The position numbers were made by a program, and so were the translations under genes. The notes beneath the pieces are model-generated. The model ran no database searches. It was not told the DNA's origin and worked only from the letters and a program-made list of their open reading frames with translations. Positions 38,785 through 48,051 of a DNA stretch of 64,000 nt are shown here, one piece after another; the stretch's first letter is position 1, and the number at the start of each line of letters is the position of its first letter. Source of the DNA: Peptoniphilus phoceensis (GTDB taxonomy: Bacteria; Bacillota; Clostridia; Tissierellales; Peptoniphilaceae); assembly GCF_001517665.2 (NCBI RefSeq), contig NZ_LN999809.1, forward strand, positions 310,001 to 374,000. The letters run 5' to 3'.

Positions 38785-40915
38785 ATTAATTGAAAAAGTA
38801 AAATCATATAATGAAAATGCTGACCTTGATTTAATAAATCGTGGCTATAAAATGGCAGAGGAGCACCACAAGGGACAAAAGAGAAATTCTGGTGAAGATT
38901 ATATAATCCATCCCCTAAATGTTTCTTTGATTCTTGCAGATATGAATATGGATACTGCAACTATTGTAGCAGGTCTTCTTCACGATGTTGTTGAAGATAC
39001 AGATGTAACCCTTGAAGATGTAAAAAATGAATTTGGTCAAGAAATTGCTGAATTAGTAGATGGTGTTACAAAATTAAAAAAATTAAATTATAAAAATAAA
39101 GAAGAAAAACAAGCGGAAAATATTAGAAAAATGGTTCTTGCCATGGCAAAAGACATAAGAGTTATTATTGTGAAATTAGCCGATAGACTTCACAATATGA
39201 GGACTCTTGAATATATGACTGATGCAAAAAAAATTGAAAAAGCAACTGAAACCGTTGAAATTTATGCACCAATTGCAGATAGACTTGGTATGAGCAGGAT
39301 TAAGTGGGAACTTGAAGATTTATCTCTAAGATACCTTGATGAAGAAGGCTACTATGAATTAGTAGATATGGTAAACAAGAGGAGAAACGAAAGAGAAGAT
39401 TTAATAAATCATATAATAAAGCTTCTTGAGGATAATCTTAAAAATGTTGGCATAAAATGTGAAATTAAGGGAAGACCTAAAAACTTTTATTCAATTTATA
39501 AAAAAATGAAGAAAAAAGGTAAGGTTTTTGATGAAATTTACGACCTTTCTGCTGTAAGAATTTTGACTAACTCTGTAAAGGACTGTTATGGTGCTTTAGG
39601 GGTTGTTCACACACTTTTTAAACCAATACCAGGAAGGTTTAAGGATTATATTGCTATGCCTAAACCAAATAAATATCAATCACTTCACACAACAGTAATT
39701 GATAACAATGGAGAAACTTTTGAAGTTCAAATTAGGACTTATGAAATGCACCAAACAGCAGAATATGGTATTGCTGCCCATTGGAAGTATAAGGCTGGCG
39801 TATCAAAGGAAACTGCTTTTGATGAAAACTTGACCTGGCTAAGACAATTGTTAGAATGGCAAAAAGATTTAAATGATCCTGAAGATTTTATGGATACTCT
39901 TAAAATTGACTTTTTTGCTGACGAGGTATTTGTATTTACTCCAAGAGGTGATGTAATAAATTTACCAGAAGGATCAACGCCAATTGACTTTGCTTATAGA
40001 ATACACTCACAAGTTGGAAATACTTGTGTCGGTGCTAAAGTAAATGGAAGGATAGTTCCTCTAAATTACACTTTGCAAAGTGGAAATATAGTTGATGTAA
40101 TTACAAATCCAAACACAAGCCCTTCTCTTGACTGGCTAAAAATTGTAAAAAGTCCTCAAGCGAGAAAAAAAATCTCTCAATATTTTAAGGTAAAAGACAA
40201 AGAAAAGAATATTGAAAGAGGAAAAGATGCTATTGAAAGAGAAGTCAAAAAACTTGGCTATGAAACTCACAAGATTTTGCGTGATGATTGGTTAGAAGAA
40301 GTTAAAGAAAAGCTAAATATGCTTAGTCTTGATGAAATGTATGCGGCAGTAGGATTTGGAACAATTACAACTGCACAGGTAACAGCGAAACTCACAGATC
40401 TTTACAATAAATTTTATAAAAAAGATGAAAAAGATATTGAAGAAATTGTAGAGTCTAAAAAGAGATACAACAATCAAGGTATTGAAGTTAAGGGTGTAGA
40501 CGGTGTAAATGTTAGGATAGCAAAATGTTGTACGCCAGTTCCTGGAGATGATATAGTTGGATATATAACTATAGGTAGAGGAATTTCAGTTCACAGAAAA
40601 GATTGCAAAAATATGCAAAATAATGTTGATCCTTCTAGACTTGTTGAAGTTAGGTGGGAAAATTCCAATGCAGCAAGTTACAGTGCATCTATAGAAATTA
40701 GAGCCTTTGACAAACCTAATGTAATTGCTGATATTGCTAGTAGAGTTAACGATTCTAGACTTAGTATGTCTTATCTAAATGCCAAGGTTATAAAAAATGG
40801 CGATGCAGTTATTGATATTACAGTTGAAATTACTGACAGTGAAGAACTTGAAAGACTAATGGAAAAACTCAAGAGAATAAATAATGTTTTAGAAGTTTAT
40901 AGAATAAAGGCGTGA
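38768..40915 (+). CDS. relA: Bifunctional (p)ppGpp synthetase/hydrolase RelA/SpoT
   Basis: About 715 residues, full length. Order: HD hydrolase domain (AGLLHDVVEDTDVTLEDV, so the hydrolase looks intact), synthetase domain (RFKDYIAMPKPNKYQSLHTT), TGS domain (FVFTPRGDVINLPEGSTPID), a conserved-cysteine zinc-finger-like segment (VRIAKCCTPVPGDDI, then HRKDC), and a C-terminal ACT domain. ATG 38768 follows AGGTGAG; GTG 38759 is an alternative. Between recJ and dtd as in many Firmicutes. Controls the stringent response. Confidence 0.96.
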   Translation: MLLIDKLIEKVKSYNENADLDLINRGYKMAEEHHKGQKRNSGEDYIIHPLNVSLILADMNMDTATIVAGLLHDVVEDTDVTLEDVKNEFGQEIAELVDGVTKLKKLNYKNKEEKQAENIRKMVLAMAKDIRVIIVKLADRLHNMRTLEYMTDAKKIEKATETVEIYAPIADRLGMSRIKWELEDLSLRYLDEEGYYELVDMVNKRRNEREDLINHIIKLLEDNLKNVGIKCEIKGRPKNFYSIYKKMKKKGKVFDEIYDLSAVRILTNSVKDCYGALGVVHTLFKPIPGRFKDYIAMPKPNKYQSLHTTVIDNNGETFEVQIRTYEMHQTAEYGIAAHWKYKAGVSKETAFDENLTWLRQLLEWQKDLNDPEDFMDTLKIDFFADEVFVFTPRGDVINLPEGSTPIDFAYRIHSQVGNTCVGAKVNGRIVPLNYTLQSGNIVDVITNPNTSPSLDWLKIVKSPQARKKISQYFKVKDKEKNIERGKDAIEREVKKLGYETHKILRDDWLEEVKEKLNMLSLDEMYAAVGFGTITTAQVTAKLTDLYNKFYKKDEKDIEEIVESKKRYNNQGIEVKGVDGVNVRIAKCCTPVPGDDIVGYITIGRGISVHRKDCKNMQNNVDPSRLVEVRWENSNAASYSASIEIRAFDKPNVIADIASRVNDSRLSMSYLNAKVIKNGDAVIDITVEITDSEELERLMEKLKRINNVLEVYRIKA

Positions 40916-40919
40916 TTAA

Positions 40920-41369
40920 ATGCGAGCGGTAGTGCAAAGAGTTAAAAGGGCAAGTGTATCTGTTGATGGTGAATTAATTTCAAAAATCGATAAAGGAATT
41001 ATGCTTCTTTTAGGGATAGAGGAACATGACGAAGAAAAAGATTTAGAATACATTTTAAAAAAAGTAACTAAACTGAGAATTTTTGATGATGATGAAGGAG
41101 TTATGAATAAATCGCTTCTTGATTATGGTCTAGAAATTTTAGTTGTCAGTCAATTTACTCTTTATGGAGATGCTAGAAAGGGTAACAGACCATCTTACGT
41201 TAGATCAGCTAAGTTTGACGATGGAATTATTTTGTATGAAAAATTTATTGAAGAACTAGAAGCTTTAGGTATAAAAGTTGAAAAAGGAAAATATGGCGCT
41301 GACATGGATGTTGAACTTATAAATGATGGACCAGTTACTATTTTATTAGATTCAAGCAAGGAATTTTAG
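40920..41369 (+). CDS. dtd: D-aminoacyl-tRNA deacylase
   Basis: 149 residues, normal length. It hydrolyses D-aminoacyl-tRNAs (and Gly-tRNAAla), a translation quality check. Family motifs: MRAVVQRVKRASVSVDGE at the start, VVSQFTLYGDARKGNRPSY, and NDGPVTILLDS carrying the Gly-Pro chirality motif. Four bases after relA, in the usual relA-dtd pair. Confidence 0.96.
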   Translation: MRAVVQRVKRASVSVDGELISKIDKGIMLLLGIEEHDEEKDLEYILKKVTKLRIFDDDEGVMNKSLLDYGLEILVVSQFTLYGDARKGNRPSYVRSAKFDDGIILYEKFIEELEALGIKVEKGKYGADMDVELINDGPVTILLDSSKEF

Positions 41370-41377
41370 GTGAAATA

Positions 41378-42004
41378 ATGGAATATAAAATTATAAAATT
41401 AGTAGTAGGACAACTGCAAGAAAATTGTTTTATTTTGTTTGATGAAAACAAAGATGCCTTTATAGTTGATCCAGGTGCTTCTAGTGAAAATATTATTGAA
41501 GCTATAGAAAAAAATTCTTTAAACATAAAATACATTTTATTGACACATGGTCACTTTGATCACGTTGGTGCTGTTGCAAGTCTAGCAAAAAAATTTAAAG
41601 CTCCAGTTTATTTATCAAAAAAAGACAGGAAATTTTTGGAAACACCTGCTGAAGTGAGAGTCTCATCCTTTGGCATGGAAATTGAAGCAGCAGATGTTGA
41701 TGTTTTTGTTAATGAAAATGATGAAATTCCTTTTTCAGAAGGACTTATTAAAGTTATAGAAACACCAGGTCATACCTTGGGTTCAGTTTGCTATTTATTT
41801 AATAATTTTTTATTTGCAGGAGATACTCTTTTTAATGGTTCAATAGGAAGGACAGATTTTCCAGAGTCAGATCATTCACTTATGATAGAGTCATTGAAAA
41901 AACTAAAAAAATTGGACGATGAGATTTATGTTTTATCAGGACATGGTCCTGAATCTCAAATGAGTTACGAAAAAATTTCTAACCCATATTTAAGAAATCT
42001 ATGA
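41378..42004 (+). CDS. Metallo-beta-lactamase-fold hydrolase (glyoxalase II-like)
   Basis: 208 residues. The metal-binding signature THGHFDHVGA and further ligands in ETPGHTLGS, FAGDTLFNGSIGRTDFP and LSGHGPES match the YcbL/glyoxalase II-like subgroup. Likely hydrolyses a thioester; the true substrate is unknown. Its place between dtd and hemZ is common in Clostridia. Overlaps hemZ by four bases (ATGA). Confidence 0.88.
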   Translation: MEYKIIKLVVGQLQENCFILFDENKDAFIVDPGASSENIIEAIEKNSLNIKYILLTHGHFDHVGAVASLAKKFKAPVYLSKKDRKFLETPAEVRVSSFGMEIEAADVDVFVNENDEIPFSEGLIKVIETPGHTLGSVCYLFNNFLFAGDTLFNGSIGRTDFPESDHSLMIESLKKLKKLDDEIYVLSGHGPESQMSYEKISNPYLRNL

Positions 42005-43329
42005 TAAAAATAGAAAATGAAAATGAAGGTCTAAAAAAATCGATTTTTGAATTTTTTAGAATGAAACTTCCAAAAGATTATAAAAATATAAATTTAAATT
42101 TAAAAATAATTATTCATGATGATATTGTAAATATTGAAGTATTTGGTCGTGGGATAAATAAAAAAGATGAATTAAAAATAGAAAATGATAAAGTTCATTT
42201 TCTAATAAAAAGATATCTATTTGATTTGTTCTCAAAAGAAGAAAATTTTGACAAAAGTTTTGGAATTTTAACTGGAGTGAGGCCCTTAAAACTTATTTCA
42301 AAAGTTTTTGAGGGCTATTCCTATGAAGATTCCTTAAAAGTACTTTATGAAAAGTATAGGATTAGTGAAAATGATGCAAGTTTTCTATACAAGATATATA
42401 AAAATCAGGAAAATTTGAGAATAAAATCTAATATTAATAATTATAATGTTTATGTTCACATTCCTTTTTGTCCAAGTAGATGTCTATATTGCTCCTTTGA
42501 TACAACAATAGAAAATAAGGAAAAAATGAAACTCTACACACAAAGACTGATTGAAGATATAAATTCATATGATCTTAAATTAAAAGGAAGTCCAAATTCT
42601 ATTTATTTTGGAGGAGGGACTCCAACATCAATTGGTTTAGAAAATCTAGAGAAAATAATAGATGCTATTTTAGATAAATTTGGAAAGGCAAAAGAATTTA
42701 CTGTTGAATGTGGAAGAATTGACAGTCTGAGTCTTGAAATTTTAAAGATGTTAAGGGATAAGGGAGTGGGTAGAATATCACTAAACCCACAAAGTTTTAA
42801 CGAAAATGTAATAAGTAAATTAAATAGAATTTCAAATAAGGATATGACCTATTGGTTTAATAGGGCTAGAGAAATTGGATTTGAAGTAATTAATATGGAT
42901 TTAATAATGGGACTTCCTGGTGAAGATAAATTTAGTATTATTTCTTCAATAAAAAAAGCAATTGATTATTCTCCAGAAAATATTACTCTACACACTTTGG
43001 CATTAAAAAATGGATCTAAACTTTTTGAAAATTCTTATATTAATGAAGAAGATTATGGGAATTTGTTAGAGGAATCTAAAAAACTTTTATTAGAAAATAA
43101 TTATGAACCATATTATATTTATAGGCAAAAAAAATCTGTAATTTCTTCAGAAAATATTGGATATGCAAAAAAAGGATACTCATCAATTTATAATATAGTT
43201 ATGATGGAAGAATTGGAAAATATAATCGCTTTTGGTTTAGGAGCCAGCACAAAAATTTTAAATAAGGATGGAAAATTTAAAAGAAATTTAAATTCTAAAA
43301 ACCTTGAAGATTTTTTAAGGAGAAGATAG
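42001..43329 (+). CDS. hemZ: HemZ-like coproporphyrinogen dehydrogenase (radical SAM, HemN family)
   Basis: 442 residues. A divergent N-terminal ~150 residues precedes the radical SAM site HIPFCPSRCLYC (C157, C161, C164), then SIYFGGGTPTSI, ECGRIDSLS, RISLNPQSFNE, INMDLIMGLPGE and the YRQKKSVISSENIGYAK tail region. This matches HemZ of Firmicutes, credited with oxidative decarboxylation of coproporphyrinogen III. No other heme gene lies in this window, so the physiological role is unsure. Confidence 0.85.
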   Translation: MIKIENENEGLKKSIFEFFRMKLPKDYKNINLNLKIIIHDDIVNIEVFGRGINKKDELKIENDKVHFLIKRYLFDLFSKEENFDKSFGILTGVRPLKLISKVFEGYSYEDSLKVLYEKYRISENDASFLYKIYKNQENLRIKSNINNYNVYVHIPFCPSRCLYCSFDTTIENKEKMKLYTQRLIEDINSYDLKLKGSPNSIYFGGGTPTSIGLENLEKIIDAILDKFGKAKEFTVECGRIDSLSLEILKMLRDKGVGRISLNPQSFNENVISKLNRISNKDMTYWFNRAREIGFEVINMDLIMGLPGEDKFSIISSIKKAIDYSPENITLHTLALKNGSKLFENSYINEEDYGNLLEESKKLLLENNYEPYYIYRQKKSVISSENIGYAKKGYSSIYNIVMMEELENIIAFGLGASTKILNKDGKFKRNLNSKNLEDFLRRR

Positions 43330-43331
43330 TT

Positions 43332-44867
43332 TTGAAATTAGGAACAATTTTAAATAATGTAGATATTATTGACGCAAATTTTGAAATAGATAAAGAAGAA
43401 GATATAAAAAATATCGCCTTTCACACTGATGATGTAGAAAGAGGCGGTATTTTTGTTGCCATAAAAGGTTATATAACAGATGGCCACAAATTTATAAGTA
43501 AGGCAAAAGAATTAGGTGCAAAAATTGCCTTTGTAGAAGATTACTCTAAAGAAGATATAAGACAAATTAGGGTAGAAAATTCGAGAATTGCTCTTGCAGA
43601 TATAGCAAGAAATTTCTACAAAGATCCTTCAAAAGAAATGAATGTAATTGGTATTACTGCAACTAATGGAAAGACAACGACAGCTTTTATGGTTGATTCT
43701 ATTTTAAAAGAAGATAAGAGGAAGACAGGAATTATAGGAACTGTTCTAACTAGATACGATGATGTAATAATTCCTTCTGTCTTGACAACACCAGAATCTT
43801 TAACTCTTCAATCTTATTTTAGAGATATGAAAGAAAAAAATGTTACTGATGTAACAATGGAAGTTTCATCTTCTGCTCAAGAATTGTATAGGAATAAAAA
43901 TATAGATTTTGACATAGTTAGCTTTAATAATCTTGGCAGGGAACACATTGATCAACATGGAAGTTTTGAAAATTATTTTAGATTTAAATCAAGACTTATA
44001 CGACATGCAAAAGAAGATGCAATTGCAATTTTAAATGCTGATGATGAGAAAATCTATTCTCTTAAAGACAAGACTAAGGCTCAAGTTCTTAGTTTCTCTC
44101 TTGAAAATAATAAGGCTGATTTTGGAATAGAAAATCTTGACTTGTCTAGTGGAAAGGGAAAGTTTACTTTTAAAATAAATAGAGATTTACAAATTAAAAA
44201 TAGACTTATAGAAAAATCAGAATTTAATATAGAATTAGGTTCAGTTGGTTATTCTTCTGTTATGAATTCAATTGTTTCGATTATAATTGCTCTTTGTCTT
44301 GATATTGAAAGAGAAACTATAAAGAAAGCTCTAAAAAATTTTAAAGGTGTAGAAAGAAGATTTGAACTTATCTTTGATGAGAAATTTAAAATTTTAGATG
44401 ATCACTTTGCCAACGAAAAAAATATTGATGCCACAATGGAAACTCTAAAAGAAATGGATTATAAAAACTTAAACATTCTCTATGCTATTAGAGGAAAAAG
44501 AGGAGTGGAAGTGAATCGTGAAATAACTGAAAGGCTAGTTAAGTGGATTAAGATTTTAAAACCAAAGACCTTAACTGCTACATTATCAAAAGATACTGTA
44601 AAAGAAAAAGATAGGGTCACAGATGATGAGCTTAAAGTCTTTAAAAATATTTTAGAAAAGAATAATATAGATTGTAAGATTTATGATAACTTGGAAGACT
44701 CCATATATAATTCCATTGATTTAATGGAGGAAGATGATGTTTTGTTACTAGCAGGCTGCCAAGGAATGGATAAGGGTGCAAGTTTTGTAAAGAAAAAACT
44801 TTTAGAAGAAGATATAGTAAAAGATATAGAAGGATTTTCTCATAGAATAGACAAGAGAATCTGTTAA
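43332..44867 (+). CDS. MurE-like Mur ligase
   Basis: 511 residues. Three Mur-ligase domains: N-terminal UDP-binding-like domain (HTDDVERGGIFVAIKGY), central ATPase (VIGITATNGKTTTAFMV; EVSSSAQELYR; NNLGREHIDQHGSFENYF with the carbamylated-lysine region FRFKSRL), and C-terminal domain. It follows MurE in layout, adding the third amino acid of the stem peptide. But the usual DYAHTP region reads LDDHFANEKN, and no DNPR/DNPA-type amino-acid selectivity motif is seen. Either a MurE for ornithine/lysine-type wall or a paralogue. TTG 43332 follows AAGGAGAAG. Three bases after hemZ. Confidence 0.8.
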   Translation: MKLGTILNNVDIIDANFEIDKEEDIKNIAFHTDDVERGGIFVAIKGYITDGHKFISKAKELGAKIAFVEDYSKEDIRQIRVENSRIALADIARNFYKDPSKEMNVIGITATNGKTTTAFMVDSILKEDKRKTGIIGTVLTRYDDVIIPSVLTTPESLTLQSYFRDMKEKNVTDVTMEVSSSAQELYRNKNIDFDIVSFNNLGREHIDQHGSFENYFRFKSRLIRHAKEDAIAILNADDEKIYSLKDKTKAQVLSFSLENNKADFGIENLDLSSGKGKFTFKINRDLQIKNRLIEKSEFNIELGSVGYSSVMNSIVSIIIALCLDIERETIKKALKNFKGVERRFELIFDEKFKILDDHFANEKNIDATMETLKEMDYKNLNILYAIRGKRGVEVNREITERLVKWIKILKPKTLTATLSKDTVKEKDRVTDDELKVFKNILEKNNIDCKIYDNLEDSIYNSIDLMEEDDVLLLAGCQGMDKGASFVKKKLLEEDIVKDIEGFSHRIDKRIC

Positions 44868-44869
44868 AG

Positions 44870-44898
44870 TTGAATTTTGAAAGACCTTGTTTTATAAT
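44870..44898 (+). promoter_or_regulatory. Promoter for aspS
   Basis: TTGAAT (44870-44875), a 17-base spacer and TATAAT (44893-44898), right after the Mur ligase stop. Predicted leader of about 108 bases before aspS. Confidence 0.6.
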
Positions 44899-44965
44899 TA
44901 AAATAGAATTTTATGGAATAAAAATTAGATAAATTGCTAATCGTTTATTAATAATTTTGACGACT

Positions 44966-45002
44966 AAGCTCCAAACCATTTGAGGCTTGGAGTTTAATTT
45001 TT
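44966..45002 (+). terminator. Terminator-like hairpin in the aspS leader
   Basis: AAGCTCCAA (44966-44974) pairs with TTGGAGTTT (44987-44995) around a 12-base loop, followed by AATTTTT. It lies between the aspS promoter and its ribosome-binding site, so it may be an attenuator. No T-box consensus is present in the leader. If the upstream promoter is wrong, it is simply the terminator of the preceding operon. Confidence 0.6.
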
Positions 45003-45012
45003 AGGAGGAAAT

Positions 45013-46788
45013 ATGGCTGAAAAAATGGGAAATCTCAAGAGAACTAACTATTGCAATGAGATTTCAGAAGATATGATTTCAAAAGAAGTTACCTTAATGG
45101 GTTGGGTTGCAAAACAAAGATCACTTGGATCAATTGTTTTTGTCGACTTGAGAGATAGAAGCGGAATTGCACAAATTGTTTTTGACGATAGTTCATCAGA
45201 TGAACTTTTAGAAAAGGCATCTCACCTTCGTGGGGAATTTGTAATTGCTGTTAAGGGAACTATTCGCATGAGATCTTCAATAAATGAAGAATTGGAAACT
45301 GGTAGGGTTGAAGTTCTAGCAACAGAACTCAAAATTTTAAGTGAATCTGAAGTTCCACCAATTTATGTCAAAGATAATGACAATGTATCAGAAAATATGA
45401 GATTAAAATACAGGACACTTGATCTTAGAAAGCCAAGCATGCAAAAAAATCTCATGATTCGTTCAAAAATTTATAAAATCACTCGTGACTTTTTCTATGA
45501 CAATGGATTTATTGAAGTTGAAACACCAATGCTCACAAAGCCAACTCCTGAAGGAGCAAGAGATTATTTAGTTCCAAGTAGAGTTAATCCAGGGGAATTT
45601 TATGCACTTCCTCAATCACCACAACTTATGAAACAACTTTTAATGGTTTCTGGTTTGGATAGATACATTCAAATTACTAAGTGTTTTAGAGATGAAGATT
45701 TAAGAGCAAATAGACAACCTGAATTTACTCAAATTGATATGGAACTTAGCTTCGTAACTGAAGAAGATGTTATGTCTATAAATGAAAAATATCTTCAAAC
45801 TTTATTTAAAGAAATTATAAATAAGGACATAGAACTTCCTATAAAGAGAATGAAATATTCTGAAGCTATGGATAGATTTGGAGTTGATAAGCCAGACTTA
45901 AGATTTGGAATGGAACTAAAGAATATTTCAGATATTGTAAAAGATTGCGGTTTTAAAGTATTTGAAGGTAATACTGAAAAAGGAAAGAGCGTTAGAGGAA
46001 TTAAAGTCGATGGAGGAAGTGATTTTTACTCCAAAAAACAAGTTAAAAAATTAGAATCCTTTGTAAAAGATTTTAAAGCTATGGGTCTTTCTTGGATAAG
46101 AGTCGATGAAGAAATTGACTCTCCAATTGCAAAATTCATATCAGAAGATAAAATGAATGAAATTATTTCTTTCTTTGATGCAAAAAAAGGAGATTTAATT
46201 TTAATATTGGCCGATAAGAATTCTGTAGTTTATAGTGGACTTGGAAATCTTCGTAACAAAATTGCAAGAGATATGGATTTAATTGATGATGACGATTATA
46301 AACTTGTTTGGATTACAGAATTCCCTCTATTTGAATACGATGAAGAAGAAGGAAGATATGTTGCAATGCACCATCCTTTCACTAGTCCATTAGACGAAGA
46401 TGTTGAAAAATTAGTATCTGATAAGGAAAATGCTAGAGCAAAAGCTTATGATATCGTAATAAATGGTGATGAAATGGGCGGGGGAAGTATAAGAATTAAC
46501 GATCCTGAAGTTCAAGAAAAAATGTTTGAAGCCTTAGGATTATCAGAAGAAGAAGCAAAAGAAAAATTTGGATTCCTTCTTGAAGCCTTTAAATATGGAG
46601 CTCCACCACATGGAGGTCTAGCTTATGGTTTAGATAGATTAGTAATGTTATTTACTAAGGCAAAGAGTATAAGAGATGTAATAGCCTTCCCTAAGACTCA
46701 AGCCGCAACTTGCTTACTAACAGGTGCACCAACAGGACTTACAGAAAAACAATTAGAAGAAGTTCATATTAAAGTTATAGAAGATTAA
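45013..46788 (+). CDS. aspS: Aspartyl-tRNA synthetase
   Basis: 591 residues, a bacterial-type class IIb synthetase. N-terminal OB-fold anticodon domain (VTLMGWVAKQRSLGSIVFVDL), catalytic core with motif 2 (TKCFRDEDLRANRQPEFTQI) and motif 3 (AYGLDRLVMLF), and the inserted GAD domain (about 285-415). TTAGGAGGAA precedes ATG 45013. The bacterial-specific insert marks this as the genuine AspRS, though whether it also makes Asp-tRNAAsn cannot be told from sequence alone. Confidence 0.97.
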   Translation: MAEKMGNLKRTNYCNEISEDMISKEVTLMGWVAKQRSLGSIVFVDLRDRSGIAQIVFDDSSSDELLEKASHLRGEFVIAVKGTIRMRSSINEELETGRVEVLATELKILSESEVPPIYVKDNDNVSENMRLKYRTLDLRKPSMQKNLMIRSKIYKITRDFFYDNGFIEVETPMLTKPTPEGARDYLVPSRVNPGEFYALPQSPQLMKQLLMVSGLDRYIQITKCFRDEDLRANRQPEFTQIDMELSFVTEEDVMSINEKYLQTLFKEIINKDIELPIKRMKYSEAMDRFGVDKPDLRFGMELKNISDIVKDCGFKVFEGNTEKGKSVRGIKVDGGSDFYSKKQVKKLESFVKDFKAMGLSWIRVDEEIDSPIAKFISEDKMNEIISFFDAKKGDLILILADKNSVVYSGLGNLRNKIARDMDLIDDDDYKLVWITEFPLFEYDEEEGRYVAMHHPFTSPLDEDVEKLVSDKENARAKAYDIVINGDEMGGGSIRINDPEVQEKMFEALGLSEEEAKEKFGFLLEAFKYGAPPHGGLAYGLDRLVMLFTKAKSIRDVIAFPKTQAATCLLTGAPTGLTEKQLEEVHIKVIED

Positions 46789-46802
46789 GAAAAGGTGATT
46801 TT

Positions 46803-47225
46803 ATGGAAAGTATTGGAATTGTAAAAGCTAAAAATAATAATAAAATTTTTGTAGAATTTACAAGAGAAAGTGCGTGTGGAGAGTCTTGCGAATCTTGTAA
46901 TGCTAAATGTGCAGAATCAGAACAAGAACTTTTTGAATTTAATAATACTATATCTGCTGAAGTTGGTGATATTGTAAAGATTAAGACAAATGACAAGTCT
47001 GTGCTTTCTTATAAGTTTTTAGTTTATGGATTACCTTTACTACTTTTTATGTCATCAATTTCTATTTCCTATTATATTTTTAATAGGTTTGGTCTTTTAA
47101 ATAAGGACTTAATGTCTTTAATAGTGGGGATTTTATCTTTTGTAATTTCTTTTATAATTTTGAGAAAAGTAGATAGTAGATTTGGACATATAAGTGGTTC
47201 TAGCATTCTTCTTGAAAAAATGTAG
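46803..47225 (+). CDS. RseC/MucC-family positive regulator-like membrane protein
   Basis: 140 residues. N-terminal cytoplasmic part with a cysteine cluster CGESCESCNAKC, typical of the RseC/MucC family (SoxR-reducing system/RnfH-neighbour proteins), then two membrane helices (about 62-83 and 91-113). AAAAGGTGA precedes the ATG. It follows aspS by 14 bases and begins a run of membrane-anchored small genes. The cysteines may bind a metal cluster; function not proven in Firmicutes. Confidence 0.8.
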   Translation: MESIGIVKAKNNNKIFVEFTRESACGESCESCNAKCAESEQELFEFNNTISAEVGDIVKIKTNDKSVLSYKFLVYGLPLLLFMSSISISYYIFNRFGLLNKDLMSLIVGILSFVISFIILRKVDSRFGHISGSSILLEKM

Positions 47226-47232
47226 GTGAAAG

Positions 47233-48051
47233 ATGAAAAACAAAAATTGGAAAAAAGTTCTCTATATTTTTTCAATAGTAGTTCTTATCTTGTCATCTAT
47301 CTTCTTTTTATATTCATTGGCTAACAAAAAGTTTTCATCTAAGTTAATAGAAGAAAACAAAGCTTTAAAAGAAGATATATCATCTCTTGAAAGAGAGTCA
47401 CAAAAGCTTGATAAAGATATTGAAGACTTGGAGATTGAATTTAATTTAAAATCTCAAGAGTTTTATGAAAAATATGGATATCAATTTGAATCCAATAGAT
47501 CTAATGAAATTTTAAAATTAGAAGAAGAATATATTAATAAAAACAAAGAAATAAAATCAGAAATAAAAGATAGGCTAAAAGCTTATGGTGCTTATTTTGA
47601 TTCAAATATTTATGATAAAGAAAATTACGACAGATCAGTAAATGATTTTTTAGTTCTTAGTCAAGAAAAAAATCTTGAAAAGCATAAAAATATTTATGAT
47701 GAATTAGAAATTGATGATCTTCTAAAAGATACTGATGGATTTGTATCTTATTTAATAAAAAACAACAAAAATTCGCAGGAACTTAATTTCTTTGTTTTCT
47801 ATGCATCTATCTATTCTTCTAGTATTTATAATTTTATAAATGATGATAAAGCACCTCTTTCTGAAGTTTATGTAGATATAAATAATCTATTAAATATTTA
47901 TAAGGAAATGGAAAAAAGATCTTATAAGACAGGTGAACTTTCTTCTGAAAATTTAGTTTATTTAAAAAAATTTATTGACGAAAAAATTCCTGAATATTAT
48001 AAAAATTATGGAATTATAAAATCCTTGGAAAAGAGTGGTAAGAGTGAATAA
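47233..48051 (+). CDS. Hypothetical membrane-anchored coiled-coil protein A
   Basis: Not recognised. 272 residues: a short basic start, one membrane helix (about 9-29, VLYIFSIVVLILSSIFFLYS), then a Glu/Lys/Leu-rich coiled coil (about 35-120) and a helical C-terminal part. Topology suggests a type II anchor with the bulk outside. It overlaps a gene of similar layout (48035), and the two are probably co-translated. Not FtsL or EzrA by sequence that I can see. TAGGTGAAAG precedes ATG 47233. Confidence 0.75.
   Translation: MKNKNWKKVLYIFSIVVLILSSIFFLYSLANKKFSSKLIEENKALKEDISSLERESQKLDKDIEDLEIEFNLKSQEFYEKYGYQFESNRSNEILKLEEEYINKNKEIKSEIKDRLKAYGAYFDSNIYDKENYDRSVNDFLVLSQEKNLEKHKNIYDELEIDDLLKDTDGFVSYLIKNNKNSQELNFFVFYASIYSSSIYNFINDDKAPLSEVYVDINNLLNIYKEMEKRSYKTGELSSENLVYLKKFIDEKIPEYYKNYGIIKSLEKSGKSE

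Noticed and set aside
44899-45012. T-box leader for aspS
   Set aside because: No AGGGTGG-type T-box sequence or specifier-loop architecture; the leader is too short.
47233-48051. Identification as a cell-division protein such as EzrA or FtsL
   Set aside because: Shared layout (one helix plus coiled coil) is not enough; no conserved motif recognised and the real ftsL is at 54123.
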